DNA of 64,000 bases from Gracilaria vermiculophylla (lineage: Eukaryota; Rhodophyta; Florideophyceae; Gracilariales; Gracilariaceae). The notes beneath the pieces were generated by a model. The model was not told the origin of the DNA. It was given only the letters and a program-made list of their open reading frames with translations, and made no database searches. The translations under genes were made by a program, and so were the position numbers. Each line of letters starts with the position of its first letter. The first letter of the stretch is position 1. Shown here piece by piece: positions 52,856 through 64,000 of this stretch. Location: positions 100,388 through 164,387 of the forward strand of contig JAHNZQ020000005.1 in the NCBI GenBank assembly GCA_019155205.2, read 5' to 3'.

Positions 52856-54943
52856 TCAAAAATTTAGAGTTTTTTGAATTATATAATTTAAAATAGCTCG
52901 ACCTGTTGTTGTTCTAAAATATTGAACAATAACCTCTTCATCTTTAGTTTTTCGAATTTGACGATCCTTGTAATATTCAATTGATGTACTATCATCTAAT
53001 TTTACTACTTTAATTAACTCCGATATTGATGATTTTTCTTCTGGCATTCGAACCCAAATTTCACTATGAATTTCAATTTTTTTTTGGTTGTAAGCTAAAA
53101 TAACATCATCTAAATTTGCAAAATAATGATTTGATCCAAGTAAACCATTAATATTATTAACTGTTAAATAATAACACCCTAATACCATATCTTGACTTGG
53201 CATAATAATTGGTTCTCCATTTGCTGGAGATAAAAAATTATAAGGTGCTAGCATTAACATGTAACATTCTGCCTGTGCTTCGAGTGATAAGGGAATATGA
53301 ACTGCCATTTGATCTCCATCAAAATCTGCATTAAATGCAGAACAAACTAAAGGATGTAATTTTATAGCTCTCCCTTGAACTAAAATCGGTTCAAAAGCTT
53401 GAACTCCTAAGCGATGTAATGTTGGAGCTCGATTTAAAAAAATAGGATGGCTTTTTAAAACTTTTTCTAAAACTGGATCAATAATCGATTCATTTTGTTG
53501 AATTAAATTTTTAGCAATTTTCATATTACTTGCTAACCCTTGATTAATCAATTCTCGAATAATAAATGGTTGAAAAAGTTCAATTGCCATTTCGTATGGT
53601 AATCCACATTGATTTAGTTTTAAGCTTGGTCCAACAACAATTACTGATCGACCTGAATAATCGACACGTTTTCCTAGTAAATTTTGTCGAAACCGCCCAT
53701 GCTTTCCTTTAATAATATCGGATAAGGATTTCAAAGGACGGTTATTCGCACTTAAAGCAATTTTACCTCGTTTTCCATTGTCAATTAAGGTATCTACAGC
53801 TTCTTGGAGTAAGCGTTTTTCATTTCGAATAATTAATTGTGGAGCATCAATCTCTAAAAGTCGGAGTAATCTGTTATTTCTTGTAATTATTCGTCTATAT
53901 AATTCATTTAGATCAGAAGTGGCAAATCTTCCCCCTTCTAGTTGAATCATTGGTCTTAAAGCTGGTGGAATTACTGGTAAAATAGTTAAAATCATCCAGG
54001 CTGGACTAGACCCAGTTCCAACTAAATTTTCTAAAATACGTATCCTTTTAATAGATTGTTCACGAATTTTATAAATTCTTTGCTGTTCCCATTTTCGAAA
54101 CCATCTAGATTCATTATAAAGTGGAATTTCTTTATTTAAAACTTTTGTGCAAACTAAAATAAAACACCGCATTCTAAAAATTTCAGAGTTTAAATTTAGT
54201 TTTTCTAACTCTCGTTTAATTAATGGAGCACCAATCAAAAAATTAGGTGTTGCACGTAACAAATATTTTGGAGTATTATATCTACGATTTTGTGGTTTTG
54301 GATATGGTTTTAGAGGGTACCCACTATGGCCTATCTCACGACTTCTTCGATATTGTTGTAAATCCCAATGCAACCCATAAAAGGAAATTTCATCTTCGGC
54401 AATAAAATATGCTAAGGAAGCTAATTTAATTCTTTTGATTCGTTCATCCCATAAATCAACAATTATTGAAGTTGTTAGTTTTTGCTTGTTACATTTTTTA
54501 CATTTGTCAGAATATGCTGTGTATGTAGTATCTACTTTTTTTTCAGATTCCTCAACTTCCAATAATAAAGCCATAAAATTAGGACGACTATTAATATACC
54601 AAACATGGGTTACTGGGTAGATTAAATTAATATATCCCATACGATGTCGTCTTACACGAGATTCTGTAAGCTCAACTCCACATCTCTCACAAATTAGTCC
54701 TTCATACCTTACTCTTTTATACTTCCCACACGCACATTCTAAACTTTTGCTAGGACCAAAAATACGTTCACAAAACAAACCGTCCATTTCGGGTTTAAAA
54801 GTCCGATAATTTATAGTTTCCGATTTTTGAACTTCACCTACAAATTGACCATTTGGTAATTTTCGATTTGCCCATTGGAGGATTCGAAAAGGCGATGCCA
54901 ATTTAATTTTTATATAATCAAATTCTTTTGTAAATTTTACCAT
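52856..54943 (-). CDS. rpoC1: RNA polymerase subunit beta'
   Basis: The 695-residue protein has the N-terminal zinc finger (Cys-Ala-Cys-Gly-Lys-Tyr, then Cys-Glu-Arg-Cys-Gly-Val) and the catalytic [12 protein letters not shown] with the three magnesium-binding Asp residues. It forms the plastid-encoded polymerase with RpoA, RpoB and RpoC2. It is only five bases after rpoB. Confidence 0.98.
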   Translation of the reverse strand: MVKFTKEFDYIKIKLASPFRILQWANRKLPNGQFVGEVQKSETINYRTFKPEMDGLFCERIFGPSKSLECACGKYKRVRYEGLICERCGVELTESRVRRHRMGYINLIYPVTHVWYINSRPNFMALLLEVEESEKKVDTTYTAYSDKCKKCNKQKLTTSIIVDLWDERIKRIKLASLAYFIAEDEISFYGLHWDLQQYRRSREIGHSGYPLKPYPKPQNRRYNTPKYLLRATPNFLIGAPLIKRELEKLNLNSEIFRMRCFILVCTKVLNKEIPLYNESRWFRKWEQQRIYKIREQSIKRIRILENLVGTGSSPAWMILTILPVIPPALRPMIQLEGGRFATSDLNELYRRIITRNNRLLRLLEIDAPQLIIRNEKRLLQEAVDTLIDNGKRGKIALSANNRPLKSLSDIIKGKHGRFRQNLLGKRVDYSGRSVIVVGPSLKLNQCGLPYEMAIELFQPFIIRELINQGLASNMKIAKNLIQQNESIIDPVLEKVLKSHPIFLNRAPTLHRLGVQAFEPILVQGRAIKLHPLVCSAFNADFDGDQMAVHIPLSLEAQAECYMLMLAPYNFLSPANGEPIIMPSQDMVLGCYYLTVNNINGLLGSNHYFANLDDVILAYNQKKIEIHSEIWVRMPEEKSSISELIKVVKLDDSTSIEYYKDRQIRKTKDEEVIVQYFRTTTGRAILNYIIQKTLNF

Positions 54944-54948
54944 TAGTA

Positions 54949-57900
54949 TTAAAATGAAATATCGTTTATATTTGAAGTAGGTGAAAAAGTTTTAGATAAA
55001 GGATTGTACTTTTCAATTAAATTAACCTCAACTTCATAGTTTTGATCTGAACTAAATTTTTCTATCTTATATGTACTCATATCTAATCCAATTGAACGTA
55101 ATTCATGCAATAAAACTTTAAATGATTCGGGAATTCCAAATTTTGGTATTTGTTGTCCTTTTACAATTGCATTTAATGTTTCATTTCTACCTTGCATATC
55201 ATCTGATTTTATAGTCAGTAATTCTTTGAGAGTAAAGGCTGCACCAAATCCTTCTAATGCCCACACTTCCATTTCTCCAAACCGTTGACCACCGTGTTGA
55301 GCTTTTCCTCGCAATGGTTGCTGAGTTATTAAAGAATAAGGTCCGGTTGCTCGCGCATGCATTTTATCATCAACTAAATGAATAAGTTTTAACATGTAAG
55401 CATTCCCAACAGTGATGGGATTTTCAAATTCAATTCCTGTTCTTCCATCAATTAAAACTGTTTTACCAGGTGCATAAGGGTTAAACAACCAACTTTCATT
55501 TTTTATTTTTGAAGCTTGACGCAATTTTTTATTAATTAAAATTCTTGAGATTTCTAATCCATACATTTCATCAAATGGTAGAATTTTAAAGCGTGCATTT
55601 AATTTATCTCCCGCAAATCCTAATAAACATTCGTACAATTGACCTACGTTCATTCGTGAAGGAACCCCTAAAGGATTTAAAATAATATCAATCGGTGTTC
55701 CGTCTGGTAAAAACGGCATATCTTGACGTGGTAAAATTCTTGAGATTATACCTTTATTTCCATGCCTTCCAGCAATTTTATCACCTACTTGGATTTTACG
55801 AATTTGAGCTATGAAAACATAAATTTTTTCAAATTTATAAGTTAATTTAGTCCGACGATTAAATGTTACTGTTTCAATTACTCGACCATAGTCACCATCA
55901 GACATTCGATATGAGTTATCCTTGACTCCTTTTGCTTTTGCACCAAAAATAGCACGTAAAAGTTTAGATTCAGGTAATTGTTCAGATGTATTATTGGAGA
56001 TAACTTTACCAACTAAAATGTCACCAGGTTTAACAAATGTTCCAACCCTAACAATTCCATCATCATTTAGATGACTAATTTCTGATGGGTTTAAATTTGG
56101 AATGTTTTTTGTTGTTTGTTCCGACATTTCTAAGTTTTGATCAATCTCAATCTTATATCTTTCAATATGAATTGAAGTAAAAATATCATCGTAGACTAAT
56201 CTTTCACTAATTAAAATGGCATCTTCAAAATTATAACCTTGCCATGGCATATAACCAACTAATACATTTTGTCCTAAAGATAATTCACTACTTATTATTG
56301 CAGGCCCATCAGTTAAAATTTGTCCAGATTTTACTCTTTCGCCTTTCCAAACAATAGGTCGATGATTAATACAAGTTTGCTGGTTTGATCTTAGATATTT
56401 TTGTAATTTATAAGTTAATTTTCTTCCACCTTTCTCTTTGATAACAATTTTATTAGCTGTTACTGAATCAACAACACCATCGGATTGAGAATTTAATGTC
56501 ATTCCTGAATCAATTGCAATTTGATTTTCTAAACCAGTCCCAACAATTGGTTTTTGTGGAAGAAGTAATGGAACAGACTGACGTTGCATGTTTGAGCCCA
56601 TAAGAGCCCTATTTGCATCATCATGTTCAAAAAATGGAATTAGAGAAGCCGCAACAGAAACAACTTGAATGGGAGAAATTGCAATAAAATCAACTTCAGA
56701 AGGTGTGACATTAATAAAATCTTGTTTGTAACGAACTGGGATTACATTTTTTATTAAATAATTTTCTTTATTGGTTGCAATATCTGCTGGTGCAATTTTA
56801 TAAAAATCTTCAATATTTGCTGTTAAATAAATTGGATTTCCAGTTTTTATAACTTTACCATTTAGAACCCTCCAGAATGGAGTTTCTAAAAAACCTGATT
56901 TGTTAACTCTTGCGCATGTAGTTAAAGAAGCAATTAAACCTACATTTTGTCCTTCTGGAGTTTCAATCGGACAAATTCTTCCATAATGACTTGGATGAAT
57001 ATCACGTACAGCAAAACTTATTCGATCACGGTCAAATCCACCAGGTCCCAATCCACTAACTCGACGTCGATGAGTTAATGAAGATAAAGGATTTGTTTGA
57101 TCCAAATACTGTGAAAGTTGACTTGACCCAAAAAATTCTCTTACTGTTGCATTTACAATATTAAAACTTAATAATTGACCAGATTCAATTTTATTAGTTT
57201 GATTGCGTAATTTTCTAACCAATCGTTGAAAGCCAATTCTGAATAAATTTTGTAACAATTCACCTACTGAACGAACTCGTCTATTTTTTAAATGGTCAAT
57301 ATCATCTTGTATGGTTTTCGAAATTGTTAAGCTAATTAATTTATCGACCACTGCAAAAATATCTTCATATGTTATAGTTTGAAGCCGGTCGCTAATTTTT
57401 AAACTTAACCGTGTATTCAGTTTTAATCTACCAACTCGTCCTAAACGATAATAAGTTGGATCAAAAATTTTAGAAAATTCTGAAATGGTTTTAAAATAAC
57501 TTGAATTTAGATTAAATCTTGATAATGGTTGATTTAACTGCTTTGAATTTATTAATAAAGGTTTATTAAAATAAAAAAAATCTGAATGTTGTAAATTTTG
57601 AAAAATTTCTAAATCTGTTAAACCCATTTCTTTCAACAAATAAAGAATAGGTTTTTGATTAATTTTATCTAATTGAATAATAATTTCATCTTCTTGGTTT
57701 TTTAATGGATACTTATAAGCATTAATTTTTGTATTTTTTTGAAAGCCAAACCGAATCCATGACCCATACTCTGGTATTAAAGTTGCAGTATATAGGTCTT
57801 TTTGATCATATTTTTTATTATAATTAGTTTGAATTTCATGATCTTTTCGATAAAGAAGGTATTGGGTTTTAGTTTTTAAATATTTATGACGCGTAGGTAG

Positions 57901-59163
57901 AACTGGGAATATATCATCTTTTTTACCATAAATATATTTTAACTGATCTTTTAAACTGGTTGAAAAATAAATAGTAGGACGGATAGTTTGAAGTTTTAGG
58001 AATTGTCTTATCTTATTAAGTTTAGGAATTGTAGTTCTAATTTGTTTTTTTAAAAATAAAAAATCACTCATTTCAATCAGCCAATCCTGAGATTGTCGAG
58101 TAATTAAAAAAAGTTGAGAATTTAATTCAAGATGAACCATTTTTTGAAAATTAGAGAGTAATTTTTCATAATTTTGATAGATTTTGAAAGTCTGTTTTTC
58201 TGATAAAGTATTTCTATCAAATGAAAATGGAATTTCAATAAATTTACTAGAATTTTTGATTTGGTTAGGATGAAGTCGTAAGTTACTTTGATAATTTGAT
58301 TGAAAAATTTCGTATTTAATTACCATTTTTAACCAAAAATTAAAATAGTGGATCAAAGAAGTCAGTTTTTCTTTTTTCAAATGGGTTTGAAAATAAACGG
58401 AATTAGTTTTTAATTTTAACCATTTTAAAAAAAATTGAATTAATTGAGGTTTTGATTTTGTTTGGAGCTGACTAGAGATGATACGATATAATTTAAAGCA
58501 TTGTAAAAAATAAAAAGAAGAATGGTTTTCTGTCGTTTTTAGGTATTCAATTGAATAATAATAAATTGTATTGTTTTTCCAATGTGGTAGAACTAGTCTT
58601 TCCTCTAGACTTGGATAAGAAATTATTATTGGTCGAGCCAAAAACAAATCAAATTCAGAAATAAAAGCTGTCCCAGATGGAATAAACGATCTTAATTTAT
58701 CAATATCTGTGGATAACTTTCGTTTAAATTGAGTTGGTTTTTTTTGATTTTTATTTTTTTCAAAATAAACACCAGGACTTCGGATAATTTGACTCACGAT
58801 AACACGCTCACACCCATTTATTATAAATGTGGCATCTGTAGTCATAAGGGGTAACGTGATGATTGGAAACTGATTCTTATAGCTAACATTATTTTCTATT
58901 TTATTTCGAACTTCGATTGGAATAACAAGTTGAGCTCTATAATTTCCACTATATTTTTTAGCAACTAATAAACTATAAGAAGGTTTTATTAAGCTATATT
59001 CTTCTCCAAAGATAATATATTCAGTGCTTTGACTAAAATCTTGGATTCTAGAAAAGAGAGCTAATTCTTCAGTTAAACCTTGAGTAATAAACCAACAAAA
59101 GCTTATTCGTTGCATTGCTAAGAAGTCAGGGAGAGAATTGATATAATTCATATTATTTTTCAT
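54949..59163 (-). CDS. rpoB: RNA polymerase subunit beta
   Basis: The 1,404-residue protein has the beta-subunit landmarks [24 protein letters not shown] and Gly-Asp-Lys-x-Ala-Gly-Arg-His-Gly-Asn-Lys-Gly. The region at about 190-520 is Lys/Asn/Gln-rich and poorly conserved, which explains the length. It is the first gene of the rpo cluster. Two nearby Met codons (1 and 5) are possible starts. Confidence 0.97.
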   Translation of the reverse strand: MKNNMNYINSLPDFLAMQRISFCWFITQGLTEELALFSRIQDFSQSTEYIIFGEEYSLIKPSYSLLVAKKYSGNYRAQLVIPIEVRNKIENNVSYKNQFPIITLPLMTTDATFIINGCERVIVSQIIRSPGVYFEKNKNQKKPTQFKRKLSTDIDKLRSFIPSGTAFISEFDLFLARPIIISYPSLEERLVLPHWKNNTIYYYSIEYLKTTENHSSFYFLQCFKLYRIISSQLQTKSKPQLIQFFLKWLKLKTNSVYFQTHLKKEKLTSLIHYFNFWLKMVIKYEIFQSNYQSNLRLHPNQIKNSSKFIEIPFSFDRNTLSEKQTFKIYQNYEKLLSNFQKMVHLELNSQLFLITRQSQDWLIEMSDFLFLKKQIRTTIPKLNKIRQFLKLQTIRPTIYFSTSLKDQLKYIYGKKDDIFPVLPTRHKYLKTKTQYLLYRKDHEIQTNYNKKYDQKDLYTATLIPEYGSWIRFGFQKNTKINAYKYPLKNQEDEIIIQLDKINQKPILYLLKEMGLTDLEIFQNLQHSDFFYFNKPLLINSKQLNQPLSRFNLNSSYFKTISEFSKIFDPTYYRLGRVGRLKLNTRLSLKISDRLQTITYEDIFAVVDKLISLTISKTIQDDIDHLKNRRVRSVGELLQNLFRIGFQRLVRKLRNQTNKIESGQLLSFNIVNATVREFFGSSQLSQYLDQTNPLSSLTHRRRVSGLGPGGFDRDRISFAVRDIHPSHYGRICPIETPEGQNVGLIASLTTCARVNKSGFLETPFWRVLNGKVIKTGNPIYLTANIEDFYKIAPADIATNKENYLIKNVIPVRYKQDFINVTPSEVDFIAISPIQVVSVAASLIPFFEHDDANRALMGSNMQRQSVPLLLPQKPIVGTGLENQIAIDSGMTLNSQSDGVVDSVTANKIVIKEKGGRKLTYKLQKYLRSNQQTCINHRPIVWKGERVKSGQILTDGPAIISSELSLGQNVLVGYMPWQGYNFEDAILISERLVYDDIFTSIHIERYKIEIDQNLEMSEQTTKNIPNLNPSEISHLNDDGIVRVGTFVKPGDILVGKVISNNTSEQLPESKLLRAIFGAKAKGVKDNSYRMSDGDYGRVIETVTFNRRTKLTYKFEKIYVFIAQIRKIQVGDKIAGRHGNKGIISRILPRQDMPFLPDGTPIDIILNPLGVPSRMNVGQLYECLLGFAGDKLNARFKILPFDEMYGLEISRILINKKLRQASKIKNESWLFNPYAPGKTVLIDGRTGIEFENPITVGNAYMLKLIHLVDDKMHARATGPYSLITQQPLRGKAQHGGQRFGEMEVWALEGFGAAFTLKELLTIKSDDMQGRNETLNAIVKGQQIPKFGIPESFKVLLHELRSIGLDMSTYKIEKFSSDQNYEVEVNLIEKYNPLSKTFSPTSNINDISF

Positions 59164-59296
59164 AATTTTTGCTCGTAGAGGTACGAATTAATTATGCTTA
59201 GATTTAGTTATGACTGATTTAAAACTTTGCTTAAATGATGTTAAGAAAATCTTAAATTTTCTTAACATTTGAATAGTTTTAGCGAGTTAATTTGGA

Positions 59297-59340
59297 AAAA
59301 AATGGTTGAATCCTTTCTTATCATTATTGAACCATTTTTT
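59297..59340 (-). terminator. Terminator of rps20
   Basis: Arms 59297-59311 and 59326-59340 pair with one mismatch (AAAAAATGGTTGAAT) and abut the rps20 stop. T-run on the minus strand. Confidence 0.65.
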
Positions 59341-59622
59341 TTAAACTGTTTTTAAATATGAAGCTAATTTTGCTTTTTTTCTTGCAGCAGCATTTTTATG
59401 AAAAATATTTTTTTTTGTACCTTTGTCAATTAAGCTGTATACTGAACTTAAAATCTTCTGTAACTCTTCTTTATCTTTTGGATCTTTAGAAGTTTTATAA
59501 GTTTCTAAATTTTTAAAAAAAACTTTGATTAAAGTTCTAACTGAACTTTTATAAAAACGATTTCTTAACCGATTTCGTTGATTAATTTCGATACGTTTTT
59601 CTGCAGATTTACTATTTGCCAT
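59341..59622 (-). CDS. rps20: Ribosomal protein bS20
   Basis: The 93-residue, Lys-rich helical protein starts Met-Ala-Asn-Ser-Lys-Ser-Ala-Glu-Lys-Arg and has the typical Gly-Thr-Lys-Lys-Asn-x-x-His-Lys-Asn-Ala-Ala-Ala-Arg-Lys-Lys end. It binds 16S rRNA. Transcribed singly, divergent from rpl33. Confidence 0.96.
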   Translation of the reverse strand: MANSKSAEKRIEINQRNRLRNRFYKSSVRTLIKVFFKNLETYKTSKDPKDKEELQKILSSVYSLIDKGTKKNIFHKNAAARKKAKLASYLKTV

Positions 59623-59811
59623 AGAATTATTCTTAGTTAAATATTTAAATAAGTATTTTACGAATGTAAAGTTTAAATTACTATAGTCTATTTGATAAAA
59701 AATTAAAAGTTTTTAAAGTAAAAAATTTTCTTAGAATAATGATAGTTAACCCTTGATAAGATAAAAATTTTTAGGCAATATAATAGTTAAAATTATTCCT
59801 ATAAAATTTTT

Positions 59812-60006
59812 ATGGCAAAAAATAAAGGTACGCGCATCTTAATAACATTGGAATGTACAGAGTGTCGCTCAAATTTAAATAAACGTTCACCAGGTGTTTC
59901 TCGATATTTAACACAAAAAAACCGTCGTAATAATCCAGAACGTTTAGAATTAAAGAAATATTGCCCTCATTGTAATAAATCAACTATACATAAAGAAATT
60001 AAATAA
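59812..60006 (+). CDS. rpl33: Ribosomal protein bL33
   Basis: The 64-residue protein has the zinc-ribbon Cys pairs (Glu-Cys-Thr-Glu-Cys and Tyr-Cys-Pro-His-Cys-Asn-Lys) and the [10 protein letters not shown] core. It sits three bases before rps18 in the usual pair. Confidence 0.97.
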   Translation: MAKNKGTRILITLECTECRSNLNKRSPGVSRYLTQKNRRNNPERLELKKYCPHCNKSTIHKEIK

Positions 60007-60009
60007 ATT

Positions 60010-60228
60010 ATGATCTCAAAAAAACAAACTACATCGCCGATTAGTTTCAACCAAAAAATTGACTATAAAGATATTGATTTATTGACATTATTTGTTACAG
60101 ATCAAGGAAAAATTCTTCCTCGACGTGCAACAGGTGTGACTATTCAACAGCAAAGAAAATTAGCTAAAGCTATCAAACGAGCAAGAGTGTTATCATTATT
60201 TCCTTTTGTTGCATCGAACTCTAATTAA
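60010..60228 (+). CDS. rps18: Ribosomal protein bS18
   Basis: The 72-residue protein has the S18 core [18 protein letters not shown] and [12 protein letters not shown]. It binds the small-subunit platform. Cotranscribed with rpl33. Confidence 0.97.
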   Translation: MISKKQTTSPISFNQKIDYKDIDLLTLFVTDQGKILPRRATGVTIQQQRKLAKAIKRARVLSLFPFVASNSN

Positions 60229-60598
60229 TAAATTTCTGCTGGAATTTTTAAAAGAAATATTGAAAATACTCTTTTGTTCTACACTCCTTGGTCTTAGATT
60301 AAACCTAACTGATATTATCTGGAAATTATAAGAATTTTAGAGTAGAATACTAATAATTTTTTAGAGCGAAAACCAATTAAAGTGAATCCTCAAATCAATT
60401 TCCTTATTACTTTTGTTTTTTTAAGTGGTAAAATTAGAGGAATTCCAATTGACTAAAAGAAATACGATTCAAACTATTCGATTTGAATCGTATTCCTATC
60501 CAAACGCTTTATGAATCTATAAAAAACGAATTAAACTAAAAGATTGAATTGCATTTAAGATGATTTACTAATTTCTAAAAACTTAGAAGGGAAATTTT
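60229..60598. other. Spacer rps18/ycf3 with a hairpin
   Basis: A 13-bp hairpin (60461-60473 / 60482-60494, AATACGATTCAAA) is the main feature. A short frame after it resembles a recombinase tail very weakly. No gene is called. Confidence 0.45.
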
Positions 60599-61105
60599 AT
60601 GGGAAATTTTATCGATAAAACGTTTACAGTAATTGCGGATATCCTTTTAAAAGTATTACCAGCCAGTAAACAAGAAAAAGAAGCATTTTCATATTATCGA
60701 GCGGGGATGAGTGCTCAGTCAAAAGGTCGTTATGCTGAAGCCTTACAAAACTATTATGAAGCTCTTCAAGTTGAAGAAGATCCATACGATCGAAGTTATA
60801 CTTTATACAATATTGGTTTAATTTATGGAAACACAGGGAAATATACTCAAGCTTTAGAATTCTATCATCAAGCACTTTCACTAAATTCAAACCTACCACA
60901 AGCTTTGAATAATATAGCAGTAATTTATCATTCTCAAGCACTCCGTGCTCAAAATTTGGAGGAAGACGAATATATTGAATTGTCAAAAGAGTTATTTGAT
61001 AAAGCAGCAGAGTATTGGATTCAAGCTTTAAAGTTAGCTCCAGACAATTATCCTGGGGCACGGAATTGGTTAAAAGTAACTGGTCGATTAAATGATAATA
61101 GTTAA
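60599..61105 (+). CDS. ycf3: Photosystem I assembly protein Ycf3
   Basis: The 168-residue protein has three tetratricopeptide repeats (about 34-67, 71-104 and 118-151), for example Ala-Leu-Gln-Asn-Tyr-Tyr-Glu-Ala-Leu and Tyr-Asn-Ile-Gly-Leu-Ile-Tyr-Gly-Asn. It is a peripheral thylakoid chaperone for photosystem I assembly. It is intron-free. AGGG-rich ribosome site precedes the ATG. Confidence 0.97.
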   Translation: MGNFIDKTFTVIADILLKVLPASKQEKEAFSYYRAGMSAQSKGRYAEALQNYYEALQVEEDPYDRSYTLYNIGLIYGNTGKYTQALEFYHQALSLNSNLPQALNNIAVIYHSQALRAQNLEEDEYIELSKELFDKAAEYWIQALKLAPDNYPGARNWLKVTGRLNDNS

Positions 61106-61109
61106 TTTC

Positions 61110-61175
61110 TAAGCAAAGAAGAAATAACCAAGGCGTAGTTGAGTAACTCGTAACGGAGTAACTGGTTAGAGTTAA
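61110..61175 (+). repeat. Dispersed repeat family B
   Basis: It reads AAGCAAAGAAGAAATAACCA, then GAGTAACTCGTAACGGAGTA, then GTTAGAGTTAAAGGTAGAAGT. Related to 31245-31300 and 38474-38532. Confidence 0.75.
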
Positions 61176-61299
61176 AGGTAGAAGTAGACGAATTTAATCT
61201 GAGTTCAAAATATAATCAAAAGAATCAGATTAGAGTCAAAAATTCAATTAGTTTTGTTGTACAATGATAACTAATCAGAAAAAAATTTATTACTGCCTA

Positions 61300-61372
61300 G
61301 CTTGCTAGCGAAGTAACTCGTAACGGAGTAACTCGTTAGAGGTAGAGGTAGAGGTAGAGTCAGACTATAATT
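61300..61372 (+). repeat. Dispersed repeat family B, second adjacent copy
   Basis: GCTAGCGAAGTAACTCGTAA, CGGAGTAACTCGTTAGAG and then GGTAGA units ending in GAGTCAGACTATA. It lies 60 bp before atpB. Confidence 0.7.
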
Positions 61373-61424
61373 GTCAGAAAGGCCACGAAAGTATATTTAT
61401 TCTCAATTATTTTAAATATGTTAA

Positions 61425-62858
<1,434 letters not shown>

Positions 62859-62870
62859 GGAGTCTAACAT

Positions 62871-63272
62871 ATGGTTATGAACATTCGCGTTCTCACGCCT
62901 GACCGAGTAATTTGTTCAACAACAGCTGATGAAGTTGTCTTACCCGGTTTAACTGGTCAAGTAGGTGTATTAGATGGTCATGCAGCATTAATTACAGCTT
63001 TAGATACGGGTTTATTACGTATCAAATTAAATGAAAAATGGACCCCAATTATTTTATGTGGTGGTTTAGCTGAAATTGATCGAGATAGAGTAACAGTTTT
63101 AGTAAATGATGTCGAAGAACTAAGTACCATTGAATTAAGTGAAGCGACAAAAAATTTAGAAGAAGCAACCTTAGCTGTTGAGAATGCAGAAACAAGTAAA
63201 TCTCGTTTAGATGCTTCTGTAGAATTAAAAAAAGCAACAGCAAGATTAGAAGCTATTAATTATTTATCATAA
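62871..63272 (+). CDS. atpE: ATP synthase CF1 subunit epsilon
   Basis: The 133-residue protein has an N-terminal beta sandwich (Val-Leu-Pro-Gly-Leu-Thr-Gly-Gln-Val-Gly-Val-Leu-Asp-Gly-His-Ala-Ala-Leu) and a C-terminal helical hairpin. It is part of the rotor and regulates ATPase activity. AAGGAG lies before the start; the gene is 12 bp after atpB. An alternative Met is two codons in. Confidence 0.97.
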   Translation: MVMNIRVLTPDRVICSTTADEVVLPGLTGQVGVLDGHAALITALDTGLLRIKLNEKWTPIILCGGLAEIDRDRVTVLVNDVEELSTIELSEATKNLEEATLAVENAETSKSRLDASVELKKATARLEAINYLS

Positions 63273-63292
63273 CTGACTAATAAAATGCTTTC

Positions 63293-63344
63293 CTTTTCAA
63301 AATTCCAAATTTTTTATCAATAAAAAATTTGGAATTTTGAAAAG
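63293..63344 (+). terminator. Terminator of atpBE
   Basis: A perfect 24-bp hairpin, arms 63293-63316 and 63321-63344, with loop TCAA, 20 bp after atpE. Confidence 0.85.
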
Positions 63345-63383
63345 ATTTAACTTAACAGAATAGTACGAATATAACTTTATTAA

Positions 63384-64000
63384 ATGGCGACTAATTCTAA
63401 TTTTAATTTTTCAAACAATACAACCGTAACCTTAGAATTACCTTTTTCAGAACATATTGAAGAATTACGTCAACGAATTTTTCTTTTGTTTTGGATAATT
63501 TTATTGGTAACCTCTGTAGCATTTATTGAAGTCAAAAGTCTAGTTAAAATTTTAGAACTTCCAATTAATAATGTAAAATTTTTTCAAGTAGCACCAGGTG
63601 AATATTTTATTTCAACTATTAAAATATCATTTTATACAGGGCTTTTATTTTCTAGTCCTTTTGGAATTGGGCAGTTAATATTGTTTTTATTACCAGGATT
63701 AACGAAAAAAGAAACAAAAATTATCTTACCCTTATTATTAGGTTCATTGCTCTTATTTGGATTAGGGTTAGCTTTTTCTTACTATACGTTAATACCAGCG
63801 GCTTTAAATTTTTTTTTAAATTATAGTGAAGAGGTCCTTGAACCTTTTTGGTCGTTTGATCAATATTTTGAATTTATTTTGGTCTTATTCTACAGTACCG
63901 GATTAGCCTTCCAAATCCCAATTCTTCAAATATTAATTGGATTATTAAATATTGTATCTGCCAAACAAATGTTAGGTGCATGGAGATATATAATACTCGT
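63384..64000 (+). CDS. tatC: Sec-independent translocase TatC, 3' end outside window
   Basis: The 205 visible codons start Met-Ala-Thr-Asn-Ser and include the TatC hallmark Pro-Phe-Ser-Glu-His-Ile-Glu-Glu-Leu-Arg-Gln-Arg. Hydrophobic segments follow, with Phe-Tyr-Thr-Gly-Leu and Tyr-Thr-Leu-Ile-Pro-Ala-Ala-Leu. TatC is the signal-binding subunit of the twin-arginine translocase exporting folded proteins to the lumen (formerly ycf43). The frame is open at the window end. Confidence 0.96.
   Translation, partial: MATNSNFNFSNNTTVTLELPFSEHIEELRQRIFLLFWIILLVTSVAFIEVKSLVKILELPINNVKFFQVAPGEYFISTIKISFYTGLLFSSPFGIGQLILFLLPGLTKKETKIILPLLLGSLLLFGLGLAFSYYTLIPAALNFFLNYSEEVLEPFWSFDQYFEFILVLFYSTGLAFQIPILQILIGLLNIVSAKQMLGAWRYIIL

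Noticed and set aside
48505..59163. Long poorly conserved regions in rpoB and rpoC2 as possible inteins or introns
   Set aside because: The frames are continuous, with no intein splice motifs or intron ends; such Lys/Asn-rich expansions are usual in plastid polymerase subunits.
60500..60540. Short frame before ycf3 resembling a recombinase tail
   Set aside because: Only about ten residues are similar and there is no preceding domain; chance is as likely.

Overview
The window is part of the plastid (chloroplast) genome of an alga with a red-lineage secondary plastid, almost certainly a diatom. It is AT-rich and compact. It carries plastid rbcS next to rbcL, cbbX, psaE, psaF, psaL, sufB, sufC, tatC, ycf35, ycf39 and ycf41, a complete ATP synthase gene set, and a large membrane protein that looks like the diatom gene ycf90. 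No rRNA operon lies in the window. The species cannot be fixed from the sequence alone.

Layout. 1-1.3 kb: a toxin-like gene cut by the window edge, with a probable immunity gene. 1.3-4.5 kb: ycf35 set among repeats and gene remains. 4.6-6.8 kb: psaE and ftsH, divergent. 6.8-8.7 kb: remains of foreign ORFs. 8.8-13.2 kb: atpA-D-F-G-H-I on the minus strand. 13.4-15.6 kb: sufC and sufB. 15.9-17.8 kb: rbcL-rbcS. 17.9-21.85 kb: an accessory island with ORF277, a coiled-coil ORF, repeats and a colicin-D-like toxin/immunity pair. 21.85-29.4 kb: psaB, then psaA split by a 2.9-kb group II intron that encodes a reverse transcriptase/maturase. 29.8-38.9 kb: psaF, psaJ, psbI, ycf41, ycf39, cbbX, psaL, petL, ycf4, trnG(UCC), psbEFLJ, the ycf90-like gene, trnE, trnG(GCC), psbZ, psb30, followed by trnK at 39.2 kb. 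39.3-41.7 kb: serine-recombinase remains and a decayed plasmid-type ORF. 41.9-44.3 kb: psbC/psbD. 44.8-46.3 kb: a second decayed copy of the plasmid-type ORF. 46.5-48.4 kb: trnT, petG, psbK, psaI, rps2. 48.5-59.2 kb: rpoC2-rpoC1-rpoB. 59.3-64 kb: rps20, rpl33, rps18, ycf3, atpB, atpE and the start of tatC.

Most genes make photosystem I, photosystem II, cytochrome b6f, Rubisco and its activase CbbX, ATP synthase, the plastid RNA polymerase, iron-sulfur cluster assembly, protein quality control and thylakoid protein export. They form short operons, many ending in perfect hairpins.

The unusual part is a layer of foreign DNA in the spacers. It includes two modules that look like bacterial polymorphic-toxin/immunity cassettes, with related immunity genes and different toxin ends. 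There are also remains of serine recombinases, two decayed copies of a replication-like plasmid ORF, one intact and one broken copy of an unknown ORF family, a broken ORF inside the psaA intron, and three families of dispersed repeats. My reading is repeated integration of plasmid-like elements into the plastid genome. The toxin/immunity modules could act as addiction or competition systems inside the organelle; that function is inference.
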